DNA from: Xanthomarina maritima
GTDB taxonomy: Bacteria; Bacteroidota; Bacteroidia; Flavobacteriales; Flavobacteriaceae
NCBI RefSeq assembly: GCF_008084905.1
Contig: NZ_VSFC01000052.1
Coordinates: forward strand, 333,526-397,525
Reading direction: 5' to 3'
DNA: 64,000 bases
Shown piece after piece: positions 1 through 9,011 of the stretch. How positions within the stretch are numbered: position 1 is the first letter of the stretch; the number at the start of each line of letters is the position of its first letter. The notes under the pieces were generated by a model. It searched no databases. It saw nothing but the letters and a program-made list of their open reading frames with translations, and was not told the DNA's origin. The position numbers were made by a program, and so were the translations under genes.

Positions 1-180
1 TTAGACAAGGAAAGATTGATTGCTATTTCTAAATGCGATATGCTTGATGATGAGTTAAAAGCCGAATTAAAAGCCGAGTTAGATAAAACTCTTCCAGTAA
101 AATATATGTTTATATCGTCTGTTGCTCAACAAGGAATTACTGAGTTGAAAGACAAACTTTGGATGATGTTAAACGAATAA
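1..180 (+). CDS. obg: GTPase Obg, C-terminal end (partial)
   Basis: The window opens inside a reading frame of 59 codons that ends in TAA at 178-180. It reads as the end of a small GTPase G domain. The sequence SKCD fits the G4 guanine-specificity motif (N/T-K-x-D) and SSVA fits the G5 motif (SA), followed by the final helix ITELKDKLW. In Obg proteins of Bacteroidota the G domain is C-terminal and the chain ends shortly after G5, as here. Obg acts in ribosome (50S) maturation and the stringent response. The N-terminal glycine-rich Obg fold lies outside the window, so another late-G-domain GTPase cannot be strictly excluded. Confidence 0.72.
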   Translation, partial: LDKERLIAISKCDMLDDELKAELKAELDKTLPVKYMFISSVAQQGITELKDKLWMMLNE

Positions 181-231
181 TTCTTTCAAAAAATATGTAA
201 GAATGTCATTTTTCATATCTTTAAAAGAAAA

Positions 232-747
232 ATGAAAAAGTTAGCCTCAATATTTTTTCTGTTATTTTGTTTATCCTGTGGAGTAACCGTGAATTACGAT
301 TACGAGAAAAACACCGATTTTTCTAAGTACAAGTCATATAGTTATTTTACCAATATGAATCTAGGATTGAGCGAATTGGATACCAACCGATTTTTTAATG
401 CCTTGGATGAGACCATGTCCTTAAAAGGATTTGTACTTGCTGAAGATTCCGATTTTATTATCGACATTGAAAGTTCTACTTATCAAGAAGTACAAAGTGG
501 ATCTTCTGTTGGAGTAGGCGTTGGTGGAGGCAATGTTGGAGGAGGAGTTTCTGTTGGAATTCCTATTGGTCAAGCTAATATAACTAGGCAAATAAAATTC
601 GATTTTGTAGATGCCAAAACCAACAAATTATTTTGGCAAGCCATTAGTAGCGAATCAGATGTTCTAACAGATAATCCTAGCGAACGTGAAGAACAGTTTA
701 AAGCTGTGGTAACTAAAGTTCTTGAAGGATTTCCTCCGAAAAAATAA
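232..747 (+). CDS. DUF4136 domain lipoprotein
   Basis: The 171-residue product begins with a lipoprotein signal peptide whose lipobox ends LSC, with the lipidated cysteine at residue 16. The mature part starts VTVNYDYEKNTDFSKYKSY and later has FDFVDAKTNKLFWQA, both typical of DUF4136 proteins. A glycine/valine-rich stretch (about residues 90-110) is probably a flexible loop. There is no acidic lipoprotein export signal after the cysteine, so it probably faces the periplasm. A TATCTTTA sequence at 216-223 resembles a -7 box with one mismatch. The biochemical role of the family is unknown. Confidence 0.85.
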   Translation: MKKLASIFFLLFCLSCGVTVNYDYEKNTDFSKYKSYSYFTNMNLGLSELDTNRFFNALDETMSLKGFVLAEDSDFIIDIESSTYQEVQSGSSVGVGVGGGNVGGGVSVGIPIGQANITRQIKFDFVDAKTNKLFWQAISSESDVLTDNPSEREEQFKAVVTKVLEGFPPKK

Positions 748-846
748 AAATCTCCTAAAATATTATTGTATCGTTAACTCTCTGTTAAATAATATTGAGC
801 TATGATTTTCTTTACTTTAATTTGATAAAACTAAAACCAATTAAAA

Positions 847-1407
847 ATGAGAACATTAGCAAAAATACTTGCCTTAATTATTGTTTCTATTACTACTCAC
901 GCTCAAAACATGATTGGTCCACAAGAAGGATTTTCTCCAGAAATTGGGACTATGGTTTCTATGCTTAACGATTTAAGCAATAGAGTAGAATACACAGTTA
1001 AAGATCTTGATGTCGAAAAATTAGACTTTTTAATGGATGATAAAGCCAATAGAATTGGTTCTTTAATTATGCATTTGGCTGCAACAGAAGCTTTTTACCA
1101 AGTGTATACGTTTGAAAATAGAGAATTTAACAAAGAAGAAAAAGCACAATGGAAAGTTGCTATGGGACTTGGAGATGAGGCTAGAGAAGAATACCAAGGA
1201 CTTGATGTAAACTACTATTTAGACATTTATAAAGGAGTTCGTGAAAAAACAATTGCTTTGCTAAAAGAAAAAGACGATGCTTGGTTTCAAAGTGTTCCAA
1301 AAGGTTATAATATGAATAATCATTGGGCTTGGTTTCATGTAATGGAACATCAATCCAGTCATTTAGGACAAATACTATTAATTAAAAAACGACTTCCTGT
1401 TGAATAA
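847..1407 (+). CDS. exported DinB-like (four-helix) protein
   Basis: The 186-residue product has a Sec signal peptide ending near THAQ (residue 20), so it is predicted to be periplasmic. The rest fits the DinB/YfiT four-helix superfamily, with a conserved metal-ligand pattern: His76 in an MHLAATEAFY helix and His168 and His172 in EHQSSHLGQI. All three expected histidines are present. Cytoplasmic DinB proteins include thiol transferases and hydrolases; the substrate here cannot be inferred. The gene stands alone and is followed within a few bases by an intrinsic terminator. The export signal is the notable point, because most family members are cytoplasmic. Confidence 0.82.
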   Translation: MRTLAKILALIIVSITTHAQNMIGPQEGFSPEIGTMVSMLNDLSNRVEYTVKDLDVEKLDFLMDDKANRIGSLIMHLAATEAFYQVYTFENREFNKEEKAQWKVAMGLGDEAREEYQGLDVNYYLDIYKGVREKTIALLKEKDDAWFQSVPKGYNMNNHWAWFHVMEHQSSHLGQILLIKKRLPVE

Positions 1408-1436
1408 AAAAAGAGGCTAGTTAGCCTCTTTTTTTT
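1406..1436 (+). terminator. intrinsic terminator after the DinB-like gene
   Basis: A 9-bp perfect stem (1411-1419 AAGAGGCTA with 1422-1430 TAGCCTCTT) has a two-base gap at its tip and is followed by a T run to 1436. It starts right at the stop codon of the upstream gene. An A run on the other side makes it potentially bidirectional, which would also suit the minus-strand gene ending at 1527. Confidence 0.85.
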
Positions 1437-1526
1437 ATAAAATATGTATGTAATTATTGGAGCAGTATTTTATACTTATTCAATAAGTATATGTTTTTTG
1501 TCGTATTATTATCCAAATACTAACAA

Positions 1527-4500
1527 CTAATCATTATTAACTTGAATTCTAACCCCTTCACTATGACTACTAAATTCTGGAGCATACATGCTTTGAATGG
1601 TTGTTATACCATTACTCATAGTTCCAGCATTGCTTACACGTAAATCGTATTCAAAAACATATACTCCTTTTGGTAAATAGTCGAAAAAGAAATTGGTGGC
1701 AGCATCTTTGGTGCTTTCATAATAACCCAAACCATCTTGCCATTTGTATTGAGATAATACGTTAACTGGTTCCAAGCCACTGGCTCTCATGTCTTTCATA
1801 TGAAGGAATTCCATATTTCTATCGCTTGTTAATTCTATACGAACACGTACTAAATCGCCAATGTTTAATTGGGTTTCAGAGGTTATTTCTGAAATCTCTT
1901 CACCTAAATCTGTATTGGTTTTTAAGAAGAGTTTTTTCTTAAGAGTTAATGGCGTTTCAGCTGAAGTAATCTTATCTAAATCTTCAAAATACTGCCAGTA
2001 TAAAGCTCCCCAAGCAATGCCTTCACCTTTTTTAGTTAAAGTAACTTCTGCCATCTCTGGTTTGATATCTCCTCCAGTCCAAGCAGTTTTATAATAACCT
2101 GTTCCAGCTTCTACTTTTACATCTTCCAGTTTAGAAGCTTCTATTTTGTTTTCTCCTATTACTACATCTACCATGTCTGTAACAGAAAGCCAATCACTAC
2201 CTTGAAGTAACAAGGCATAAACAGCTTTAGTAGTTGCTTTGGTTGTGCTCCAACGATTGGTTTGCTTGTTTTTTAATAACCAGATTTTTAAATTATCAAT
2301 AACTTTGAGATTCTTCGCTTCACTCTGAATAACAGTTCCAACCTCTGCAAAAGATTCAATCATCAATGCTTGGGTTTCTATAGGAGCCTGATACCAATAC
2401 CAAGAAGCGGTGTTTTCTTTCCAATACATGCCTAATTCATCATTAGTAATACTATTTTCTTTTAAAGATTTTAAGATTTTTGATGCTGTTACGTCATCAT
2501 TAGCTCTAAGAGACACCAAAGCCATCAAGCCTTTCGAGTACAGGTTACGAGATTTCCAATATTTTTGAATTTGCGTTTGATAGTAAGCAATAATATTTTC
2601 AACTTCTTCCGATTTTTTAATCTCTGGAAAAAAACTTCGCATGTATAAATAATGCAGTTGTATGTGTCTTAAATGGTCTGAGTTTAAATCTACTTTTTCG
2701 TTATATTTAGTAATGTCTTTGTATGTATCTACAAACTCCTTATCTAAATAGGAAATAGCACTTTTAATCATAGATTCCTCACTGTCGTTCGGAATGACAT
2801 TCAGTTTATCCAAATGTCCAAACCCAGAAATAATATGTTGTGTGATGTAACGATTTGGTCCACCACCTTGAAACCAAGCCCAAGACCCATTACCCATTTG
2901 GTTTTGTTCTAGTTTTCTAATATTAGCTTGTAGTTCGTTGCTCATTTTATTTAAATCGAAAAGCAAACCAATACGCTTCTTTTGTTCGGTTTCACTTTCA
3001 GCATCTCGTAACCAAGGTGTTTCTTCAATAAGAATGGATTTTAATTCTTGATTCTTTTCTAAATTTGAAAGAAGCGCATCTGTGTTTTTCCACTGATTAA
3101 AAACCTCCTGAATTTTTGGATTCGAATTGGCTATATGGCTTGCCAAAGCATTCGCATAATATCTACTAAATATCTGCTCATTACACTCGTAAGGATACTC
3201 CATTAAATAAGGTAACGCTTGAACAGCATACCAAGCTGGATTGGACGTCATTTCCAATGTTAGTTTATGGTGTTTTAAAGTGGTTGAAGTATTTGTCTTC
3301 AGTTTGTCTAAAGTAAAGGTTCTGGTTTCGTTAGAACGTATCCACATAGGCAAGGTTTCAGTTACTAACATTCTGTTAGATAATACAGGAAGCGCATTTT
3401 GCTCGCCATCGCTATAATCTCCTGCTTTAGCAATTATTTTATACTGAACGGCATCTATATGATCTGGAATGGATAAGCTCCAGGAGACTTCGGTGTTTCC
3501 TTTTTCTACAACTGTAAAAGCCTTGGTGTTTTTAATGTTATTTAATACAGTGTCAATAGGTTTTCCGTTTATCGCATCAAACAATTGTAAAACGGCTTGT
3601 CCAGAAAGATCTTTTTTGCTCAGATTAGAAATCTTAGAACTAATAGTTATTTGGTCTCCTTGACGTAAAAAACGTGGTACATTTGGAATGACCATCAATT
3701 CTTTTTGGGTAACAGTTTCCAACGTAGTTGTTGCAGATTCCAAAGTTTTGGTATGAGCTAACAATTGCAATTTCCATTTGGTTAAGGCTTCTGGTGTGGT
3801 GAAACTAAAACTAACATGCCCTTTTTCGTCTGTTTGTAACTGTGGAAAGAAAAATGCTGTTTCCTGAAGGTTTTTACGAATTTTAACTTGGGAGAAGTCT
3901 TCTTTTTTAATATTAGTTACCTCTCCATTTTCACCGATAACCTCTTCATTTTCCAAAGCATCCATTTCTGCACTTTCAGATTTTGAAACAGCATAACCGA
4001 TGGCTTGTCTGTCTCTCTTAATTCCCATTGCAGTAATCACAACTTCATCAATAGCAGCTTGGTCTGGAAACATATTAAAATTAAGAACATTGTCTTTACC
4101 AATTAAAATCTCTTTTCGAATATATCCAACAAAGCTAAAAGATAAAACATCTCCTTTATTTACTTTAATTTCAAAGTTGCCTTCAAAATCTGTTTGAGTG
4201 CCATTTATAGCTCCTCTTTCTGAGATATTAACTCCAGGCAAAGGCAAACCATTTTCATCAGTGACTTTACCTTTAATAAGTCCCTTTTCCAAAGAAGCAT
4301 CATAGAAATAAGATTCTTTTGACTTTTTTTTGTTTAAATATTGGACTCTAATCCAAGGATTAAATAAATTGAATCCAAACCAATCTATATTATCATAATC
4401 CCTATCATAATAAAAGCCATAATATATTTTTAAATTATTAACTTTAAAAGCTTCACTTGAAAAACTCTTACTTCCATATTTTCTATTATAAGCACCATAA

Positions 4501-7500
4501 GTATTTTTATTAATTGGATCAAACCTCCAATTACGTAATTTAAACTGGTCTAAAGACATATCGTACATGCTTGCCAATAACTCGGCAGTCACTTGTTCGC
4601 CTTTTGGACCTTTAATTTTAAAGCTCCAAGTCTCCTCTTGTCCTGGTTGCAATTTGTCTCTAAACGTCGTGGTTTCAATCTCTAAATCGGTTTTAGGATA
4701 AGGTACTGAAATAAGTTTCGTGCCAGACTCAAAACTATTTTGGTAAGCAAAACTATAATGGACTGCAAAACCTCCTAAATCTGCTTTAGTTACAGGAATG
4801 CTTAGGGTTTTCTTATTGTTGTTTAATTGAATGATGTAGGTGTTTACAGTTTCTATGTTCTTTTCTATTTCAACAGTAACTGTTATATGTTCTGCTGAAG
4901 CCCCTAAAGTCAACTCTGCCGTGTCGTTAATAAAGTAATCTTCTTTGTTTGTTTCGATACTAAAAAGCTGGTTGTCTGCGAGTGTTTTATCTGTATTACT
5001 ATACAAAGTAGTTCTGGCTTCGTCTTTCACTTCCTGCCCAAATTTATCTTTGCTTTCCAAGACAACCACGTACTGTCCAGATTCCCATTTCTTGATGTTT
5101 CCCAATTCAAGTTCTTTAGACTTTTCCGTATTAAAGGATTTTTCTAAAACAAGCTCGCCTTGTTTCCAATTATTTGGGTTGTTTTCATTAGTATAAGCTT
5201 CAAATGGAAACTTACTTTTAAATTCAGATTCAGGGATTACTTGATAATCTGGCGCTTCCCATGATCTTGGTCGTAATACATATTCTGGTGCTTGAAGCTT
5301 GTATATTTTGATGCTTCCTTGGGCTGGAACAAATTCACCATTCAGGTTTTTTGTGTCTATTTTTATTGTGTGGTCTTTCTTTAATTTGTCCAAACTTGCA
5401 TCTACAGACACACTTGCAATTAAAGCATGATACCCAATATGTACAGTAGTTGTTGCTGAACGTGTTTCGCCATTTAAATCGGTGACATCTGCAGTTATTT
5501 CATATAGAAAATTTGGTAAAAAGTTTTTGTTAACACTAGTGTCTGGGATGGCTTTAAAAGTGATTTCAAATTCGCCTTTCTCGTTTGTGGTAGCTTCACC
5601 ATGTGAGATTTCCTGAATTTCCCTATATGTATAAGGTCTATACCAATAATACCAATGTGGAAATTGCACCATTCTATATACACGGTAAACCACTTTGGCA
5701 TGGGTAATGTTGCTTCCTGCATATGCTAAAGCATTCCCTTTTACAGTAACAGAATCGTTTACCTTGTAGGTGTCTGTTACTGGTTTAAATTGGACTTCAA
5801 ACTTAGGACGTTTGTATTCTTCTACGGAAAAGTAAGTTCTTGCTTTTAAAGAAATATTATTAGTATTGGACGATATTTCAATTCGGTATTGTCCATTTAA
5901 TCCTGAATTAGGAAGAATAAATTCTCCAGAAACAGAGCCAAACTCATTTGTAACTAATTCTATTTTTTTAACTTCTTCATAATTCACATTGTATAAAACT
6001 GCTGAAACTTTATGATTTGCGAGAACCTCCGTTTTATTATCAATTGTTTGAGTGACAATCCCTTTAAAATATACTGTTTGACCAGGTCTGTAGATACTTC
6101 TGTCTGTAAATAAAAATCCTTTATATGTTTCTTTGTAACTATTTTGCTTGTAAAATTTATTGATACGATATTCACCAAAATAGGCATGGTCGTTTTGGTA
6201 TGTTACTTCAAAATTGGCTCTAGAAGATTTATTTACGTCTTTTTTTATTTCTATTTCTCCAAAGTTGTTTGTGGTAAAATGCTTTTTGTAATTAATTACA
6301 GGTATATTTTTTAATGGAGATCCAGAGAGTCTATCAATAAACTGATATAAATATCGTTGTTCTTCCCATTTCTCAACCACTGCTATGTTGGTTACTTGAA
6401 AGTTACTGTAAGCATAGGTGTTTTCTTTGTTCTTAACTTTTGCAACTATTAAGTATCTGCCATTATCTAATTTTGGCAAGAGGAGCTCAGTGCTGTGTTG
6501 TTGAAAATCTAAAATGTTTTTTAATTCACTATTCCAAGTTGCAGTAGCTTTTAGTTTATTAATAAAATGAAGTTTCTCATCGTTTTTATGTGTTTCATTG
6601 AAAAAATGAAATTGTTTTTCTGATAATTTATAAATGCTAAAATCCAATGCGCTTATGTTCTTATAAGTCAATAATACTTTAGCATCTTTTTGAATAGGAA
6701 TGTAAGTTTCAGCAAGAATATTTAAGGACTCTTGATAGATTTGTTTTAATAGAATCTCGCATTTTTCTGCAGCGATACTTTTAGGGAAATATTTAATAAT
6801 GCTTTTACAAAGTAATTCCGCATCTTTTATTTTCCAACGATTCTGTTCATTTGTTATTGGCTGATAATCCTGCCCTTGTTGAAAATATAAGTCTGCAATT
6901 TCAAACGTATATAAACCAGAAACTTCATGTGTTTGTATACGTGCAGCTTCTGTTTGATACGCTTGTATTAATAAACTGTCCTTGTTTTGGAACGTTGCAT
7001 GTTCTTTTACAAAGTTGTATCGTAAAATATTAACATCTGTTAAGGCGTCCGAATTGTTGTCTTTTAAATGAAACTGTATTAAATCCTGATACACTTTTAA
7101 AGCTTGTAATTCCAAAGAAGTCGAATCTTTAGATTCAATGTTTAAATTAGAAAACCTCTTGGAATCACTTAAATAAATCTCATCATCTATTTCAAATTTA
7201 TAAGCAGGTTTGGTAATGCTGTTTTCAGTTGTTTGATAAAACTCCAAAGCATTATGGGCTAGTAAATCATATAAAGTAGGTCTGTATATTTTAGAGTTTT
7301 TTTGTTCATTTAATATACTGGAATAAGAGTTTAAATCTTCCTTTTGAAGCAACTCTTTGTTCTTTAAGGAATTCTCATAATGTAATTGGATTTCATTAAA
7401 AAGAGTTTGTAAGTCCCAAGTTCTAAAATCGGTTGCAACCGTTTTGTCTTCAACTTTGGTTCTGTTGTAAAATTTATATCTGTTTTTCTGAAAATATTGC

Positions 7501-7838
7501 CAGTATATAGTGGCTAGCATATTTTCTATCACATTTTTTATGGGAGCTTCGTTTTTTGAAATAGCAGCTTTAAAGTCGTTTATAATCTTTAGCTGCGCAT
7601 TTTCCTCTAAAATTAAAGCAAACTTGCTTTTAAAAAGCAGCGTTTTTATTTGCTGAGGTTTGTTTTGTTCTCTTATTGCCAAAGCTTCAATTTGTTCTAC
7701 AACCTTTAAAGCCGATTTCGGCAAGTCATCCATTTCAAGAACTTCCACTTGTTTCCAAAGTGTTTCATAATCCGTATTTTGAGCTTCAGAGAATTGAGCG
7801 TACAGTAAAACCATCAATAGGGTAGCGTAGTATTTCAT
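1527..7838 (-). CDS. alpha-2-macroglobulin family protein with SusC-type N-terminal extension
   Basis: This 2103-residue protein has a Sec signal peptide (cleavage near residue 19) and no lipobox, unlike many bacterial alpha-2-macroglobulins. An N-terminal helical region is followed by MG-type beta domains; the MG2 signature YRPGQTVYFKGIV lies near residue 580. The A2M-domain signature ETAFFFPQLQTDEKG lies near 1325. A thioester-type motif CNEQ (CxEQ) has its cysteine at 1552, within an alpha-toroid-like domain, and a C-terminal beta domain follows. Family members form a thioester and are thought to trap proteases. Between the MG domains and the A2M signature (residues 1190-1284) sits a carboxypeptidase-regulatory-like domain plus IDEVVITAMG, closely matching the start of the SusC protein at 22088-25234. 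Two palindromic repeats are translated in frame within the toroid region. No pbpC neighbour is present. Confidence 0.9.
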   Translation of the reverse strand: MKYYATLLMVLLYAQFSEAQNTDYETLWKQVEVLEMDDLPKSALKVVEQIEALAIREQNKPQQIKTLLFKSKFALILEENAQLKIINDFKAAISKNEAPIKNVIENMLATIYWQYFQKNRYKFYNRTKVEDKTVATDFRTWDLQTLFNEIQLHYENSLKNKELLQKEDLNSYSSILNEQKNSKIYRPTLYDLLAHNALEFYQTTENSITKPAYKFEIDDEIYLSDSKRFSNLNIESKDSTSLELQALKVYQDLIQFHLKDNNSDALTDVNILRYNFVKEHATFQNKDSLLIQAYQTEAARIQTHEVSGLYTFEIADLYFQQGQDYQPITNEQNRWKIKDAELLCKSIIKYFPKSIAAEKCEILLKQIYQESLNILAETYIPIQKDAKVLLTYKNISALDFSIYKLSEKQFHFFNETHKNDEKLHFINKLKATATWNSELKNILDFQQHSTELLLPKLDNGRYLIVAKVKNKENTYAYSNFQVTNIAVVEKWEEQRYLYQFIDRLSGSPLKNIPVINYKKHFTTNNFGEIEIKKDVNKSSRANFEVTYQNDHAYFGEYRINKFYKQNSYKETYKGFLFTDRSIYRPGQTVYFKGIVTQTIDNKTEVLANHKVSAVLYNVNYEEVKKIELVTNEFGSVSGEFILPNSGLNGQYRIEISSNTNNISLKARTYFSVEEYKRPKFEVQFKPVTDTYKVNDSVTVKGNALAYAGSNITHAKVVYRVYRMVQFPHWYYWYRPYTYREIQEISHGEATTNEKGEFEITFKAIPDTSVNKNFLPNFLYEITADVTDLNGETRSATTTVHIGYHALIASVSVDASLDKLKKDHTIKIDTKNLNGEFVPAQGSIKIYKLQAPEYVLRPRSWEAPDYQVIPESEFKSKFPFEAYTNENNPNNWKQGELVLEKSFNTEKSKELELGNIKKWESGQYVVVLESKDKFGQEVKDEARTTLYSNTDKTLADNQLFSIETNKEDYFINDTAELTLGASAEHITVTVEIEKNIETVNTYIIQLNNNKKTLSIPVTKADLGGFAVHYSFAYQNSFESGTKLISVPYPKTDLEIETTTFRDKLQPGQEETWSFKIKGPKGEQVTAELLASMYDMSLDQFKLRNWRFDPINKNTYGAYNRKYGSKSFSSEAFKVNNLKIYYGFYYDRDYDNIDWFGFNLFNPWIRVQYLNKKKSKESYFYDASLEKGLIKGKVTDENGLPLPGVNISERGAINGTQTDFEGNFEIKVNKGDVLSFSFVGYIRKEILIGKDNVLNFNMFPDQAAIDEVVITAMGIKRDRQAIGYAVSKSESAEMDALENEEVIGENGEVTNIKKEDFSQVKIRKNLQETAFFFPQLQTDEKGHVSFSFTTPEALTKWKLQLLAHTKTLESATTTLETVTQKELMVIPNVPRFLRQGDQITISSKISNLSKKDLSGQAVLQLFDAINGKPIDTVLNNIKNTKAFTVVEKGNTEVSWSLSIPDHIDAVQYKIIAKAGDYSDGEQNALPVLSNRMLVTETLPMWIRSNETRTFTLDKLKTNTSTTLKHHKLTLEMTSNPAWYAVQALPYLMEYPYECNEQIFSRYYANALASHIANSNPKIQEVFNQWKNTDALLSNLEKNQELKSILIEETPWLRDAESETEQKKRIGLLFDLNKMSNELQANIRKLEQNQMGNGSWAWFQGGGPNRYITQHIISGFGHLDKLNVIPNDSEESMIKSAISYLDKEFVDTYKDITKYNEKVDLNSDHLRHIQLHYLYMRSFFPEIKKSEEVENIIAYYQTQIQKYWKSRNLYSKGLMALVSLRANDDVTASKILKSLKENSITNDELGMYWKENTASWYWYQAPIETQALMIESFAEVGTVIQSEAKNLKVIDNLKIWLLKNKQTNRWSTTKATTKAVYALLLQGSDWLSVTDMVDVVIGENKIEASKLEDVKVEAGTGYYKTAWTGGDIKPEMAEVTLTKKGEGIAWGALYWQYFEDLDKITSAETPLTLKKKLFLKTNTDLGEEISEITSETQLNIGDLVRVRIELTSDRNMEFLHMKDMRASGLEPVNVLSQYKWQDGLGYYESTKDAATNFFFDYLPKGVYVFEYDLRVSNAGTMSNGITTIQSMYAPEFSSHSEGVRIQVNND
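2308..2333 (-). repeat. palindromic intergenic-type repeat inside the macroglobulin gene (copy 2)
   Basis: The 26-bp element reads, on the minus strand, GTTATTC ... GAATCT with AGTGAAGCGAA in the centre. This is the layout of the short dispersed repeats found between genes in many Flavobacteriaceae (GTCATTC ... GAATCT). Here it is translated in frame as VIQSEAKNL starting at residue 1836, without interrupting the reading frame. Assignment to the repeat class rests on pattern recognition, not on a database search. Confidence 0.6.
2772..2798 (-). repeat. palindromic intergenic-type repeat inside the macroglobulin gene (copy 1)
   Basis: The 27-bp element reads, on the minus strand, GTCATTCC ... 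GGAATCT around a GAACGACAGTGA centre, with ATTCC/GGAAT as inverted ends. It is translated as VIPNDSEES from about residue 1681. It shares the GTCATTC ... GAATCT frame with the elements at 2308-2333 and 10373-10397. It lies in the predicted toroid (thioester) domain, where it probably forms a loop between helices. Confidence 0.6.
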
Positions 7839-7951
7839 TTGTAAAAATTTGTATCAGTAGCAAATCAAAAGCTGTTCCAAAAAAATATACAGAAACAAAA
7901 TTTGCAATTCCTTAGGTGAAAATAGACATTTTTTAAGTCAATAAGAAAGGT

Positions 7952-7959
7952 TACTTTTG
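7952..7959 (+). promoter_or_regulatory. -7 promoter box (TACTTTTG) for the TPR gene
   Basis: The sequence is an exact match to the Bacteroidota TAnnTTTG box, 19 bp upstream of the ATG at 7979. No good TTG was seen at the expected -33 spacing (only a T run near 7930), so strength is uncertain. The 7839-7978 spacer is shared with the divergent macroglobulin gene, for which no clear box was found. Confidence 0.5.
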
Positions 7960-7978
7960 TTATTCAGACAAATATGCC

Positions 7979-8932
7979 ATGAAAAAGTTGGTTTTACTTT
8001 TATTGCTCCCTTTGTGGAGCTTTTCTCAAACATCTCACCAAGAACTGGAATGGTTGTTAGAGCAAAAAAACTATGCCAAAGCCGAGAAATCTGCAGCCAT
8101 GTTTGTGACTAATAATCCAACCGATTTAAAAGCCATTGAGTTGTTGGGAGATGCTTATGGTTATCAAGAAAAGTGGGATGAAGCCATGGCGCAATACAAA
8201 AAGCTGGTAGATTTTAAACCAAAAGTAGCTAACTATCATTACAAATATGGTGGTGCTTTAGGTATGAAAGCTCTTTCTGTAAATAAACTTTCGGCATTAA
8301 CCTATTTAGGCGATTTAAAAGATGCTTTTTTAACTGCAGCAAGATTAGACAAAAACCATATTGAAACCCGTTGGGCTTTGGTAGAATTGTACATGCAATT
8401 ACCTGCCATAGTAGGAGGAAGTAAAAATACCTCTTTAAAATATGCTAATGAATTGGAACAACTCTCTCAGGTAGATGGTTATTTGGCAAAAGGTTATATT
8501 TACGAATATGATGACGAGCCAGAGCTTGCCGAGTTATATTATAAAAAAGCCATTACCATAGGAGGTTCTCTAACCTGTTATACCAAACTAACGGAGTTTT
8601 ATGAAAAACAAAAAAAACCTGAAAAAGCGATTTCAAATATAGAAGAAGCCCAAGATAAACTACAACGCAATGCCTTGCATTATCAGCTTGGTAAAGTCTC
8701 AGCCGAATATAATATGCAGCTGGAAAAAGGGGAAGCCTGTTTAAAAAACTACATCAAAAATTATTCGCCAGAAGATGGCGTTCCCATTGCTTGGGCAAAT
8801 TATAGATTGGCTCAAATTTACAGGCACAAAAACAATAAAACAGAAGCTTTTAAGTATATAAACCTTGCAATTAAAGAGCTACCAGAAATTAAAGTGTTTC
8901 AAGAAGAAAAGGAGCTTATTTCTAATCGCTAA
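7979..8932 (+). CDS. exported tetratricopeptide-repeat protein
   Basis: The 317-residue product has a signal peptide ending near LWSFSQ (residue 17). It consists of TPR-like helical hairpins: AIELLGDAYGYQEKWDEAMA, ELAELYYKKAI, LTEFYEKQKKPEKAI and a final AWANYRLAQIYRHKNNKTEA unit. Such repeats mediate protein-protein contacts; the partner is unknown. It is predicted to be periplasmic. The gene is divergent from the macroglobulin gene and ends about 80 bp before mpl. The N-terminal half fits the flavobacterial TPR proteins that precede mpl only loosely, so no specific name is given. Confidence 0.8.
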   Translation: MKKLVLLLLLPLWSFSQTSHQELEWLLEQKNYAKAEKSAAMFVTNNPTDLKAIELLGDAYGYQEKWDEAMAQYKKLVDFKPKVANYHYKYGGALGMKALSVNKLSALTYLGDLKDAFLTAARLDKNHIETRWALVELYMQLPAIVGGSKNTSLKYANELEQLSQVDGYLAKGYIYEYDDEPELAELYYKKAITIGGSLTCYTKLTEFYEKQKKPEKAISNIEEAQDKLQRNALHYQLGKVSAEYNMQLEKGEACLKNYIKNYSPEDGVPIAWANYRLAQIYRHKNNKTEAFKYINLAIKELPEIKVFQEEKELISNR

Positions 8933-8961
8933 TTTGTAGAAGCTTTTCTATTAAATCATTC

Positions 8962-8990
8962 TTGAGTTTCTTTCAAAAAAAGTATCTTTG
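8962..8990 (+). promoter_or_regulatory. promoter of mpl
   Basis: A TTG at 8962-8964 and TATCTTTG at 8983-8990 are separated by 18 bp, a good match to the Flavobacterium consensus. The -7 box contains the TTG at 8988 that could be read as an upstream start codon of mpl. Because transcription should begin a few bases after 8990, that TTG would not be in the mRNA, which supports the ATG at 9012. Confidence 0.7.
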
Positions 8991-9011
8991 AAACCTTTAC
9001 AATTCACGACT

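Noticed and set aside
1471..1497. AT-rich hairpin ATACTTAT/ATAAGTAT as terminator of the macroglobulin gene
   Set aside because: The T run lies on the wrong side for the minus-strand gene and the stem is purely A/T apart from one pair, so no function is claimed.
3987..4271. A complete TonB-dependent receptor fused to the macroglobulin
   Set aside because: Only the N-terminal extension and TonB-box-like region match; plug and barrel sequences are absent.
8988..9011. TTG start eight codons upstream for mpl
   Set aside because: The TTG is the end of the TATCTTTG -7 box, and the family start matches the ATG at 9012.
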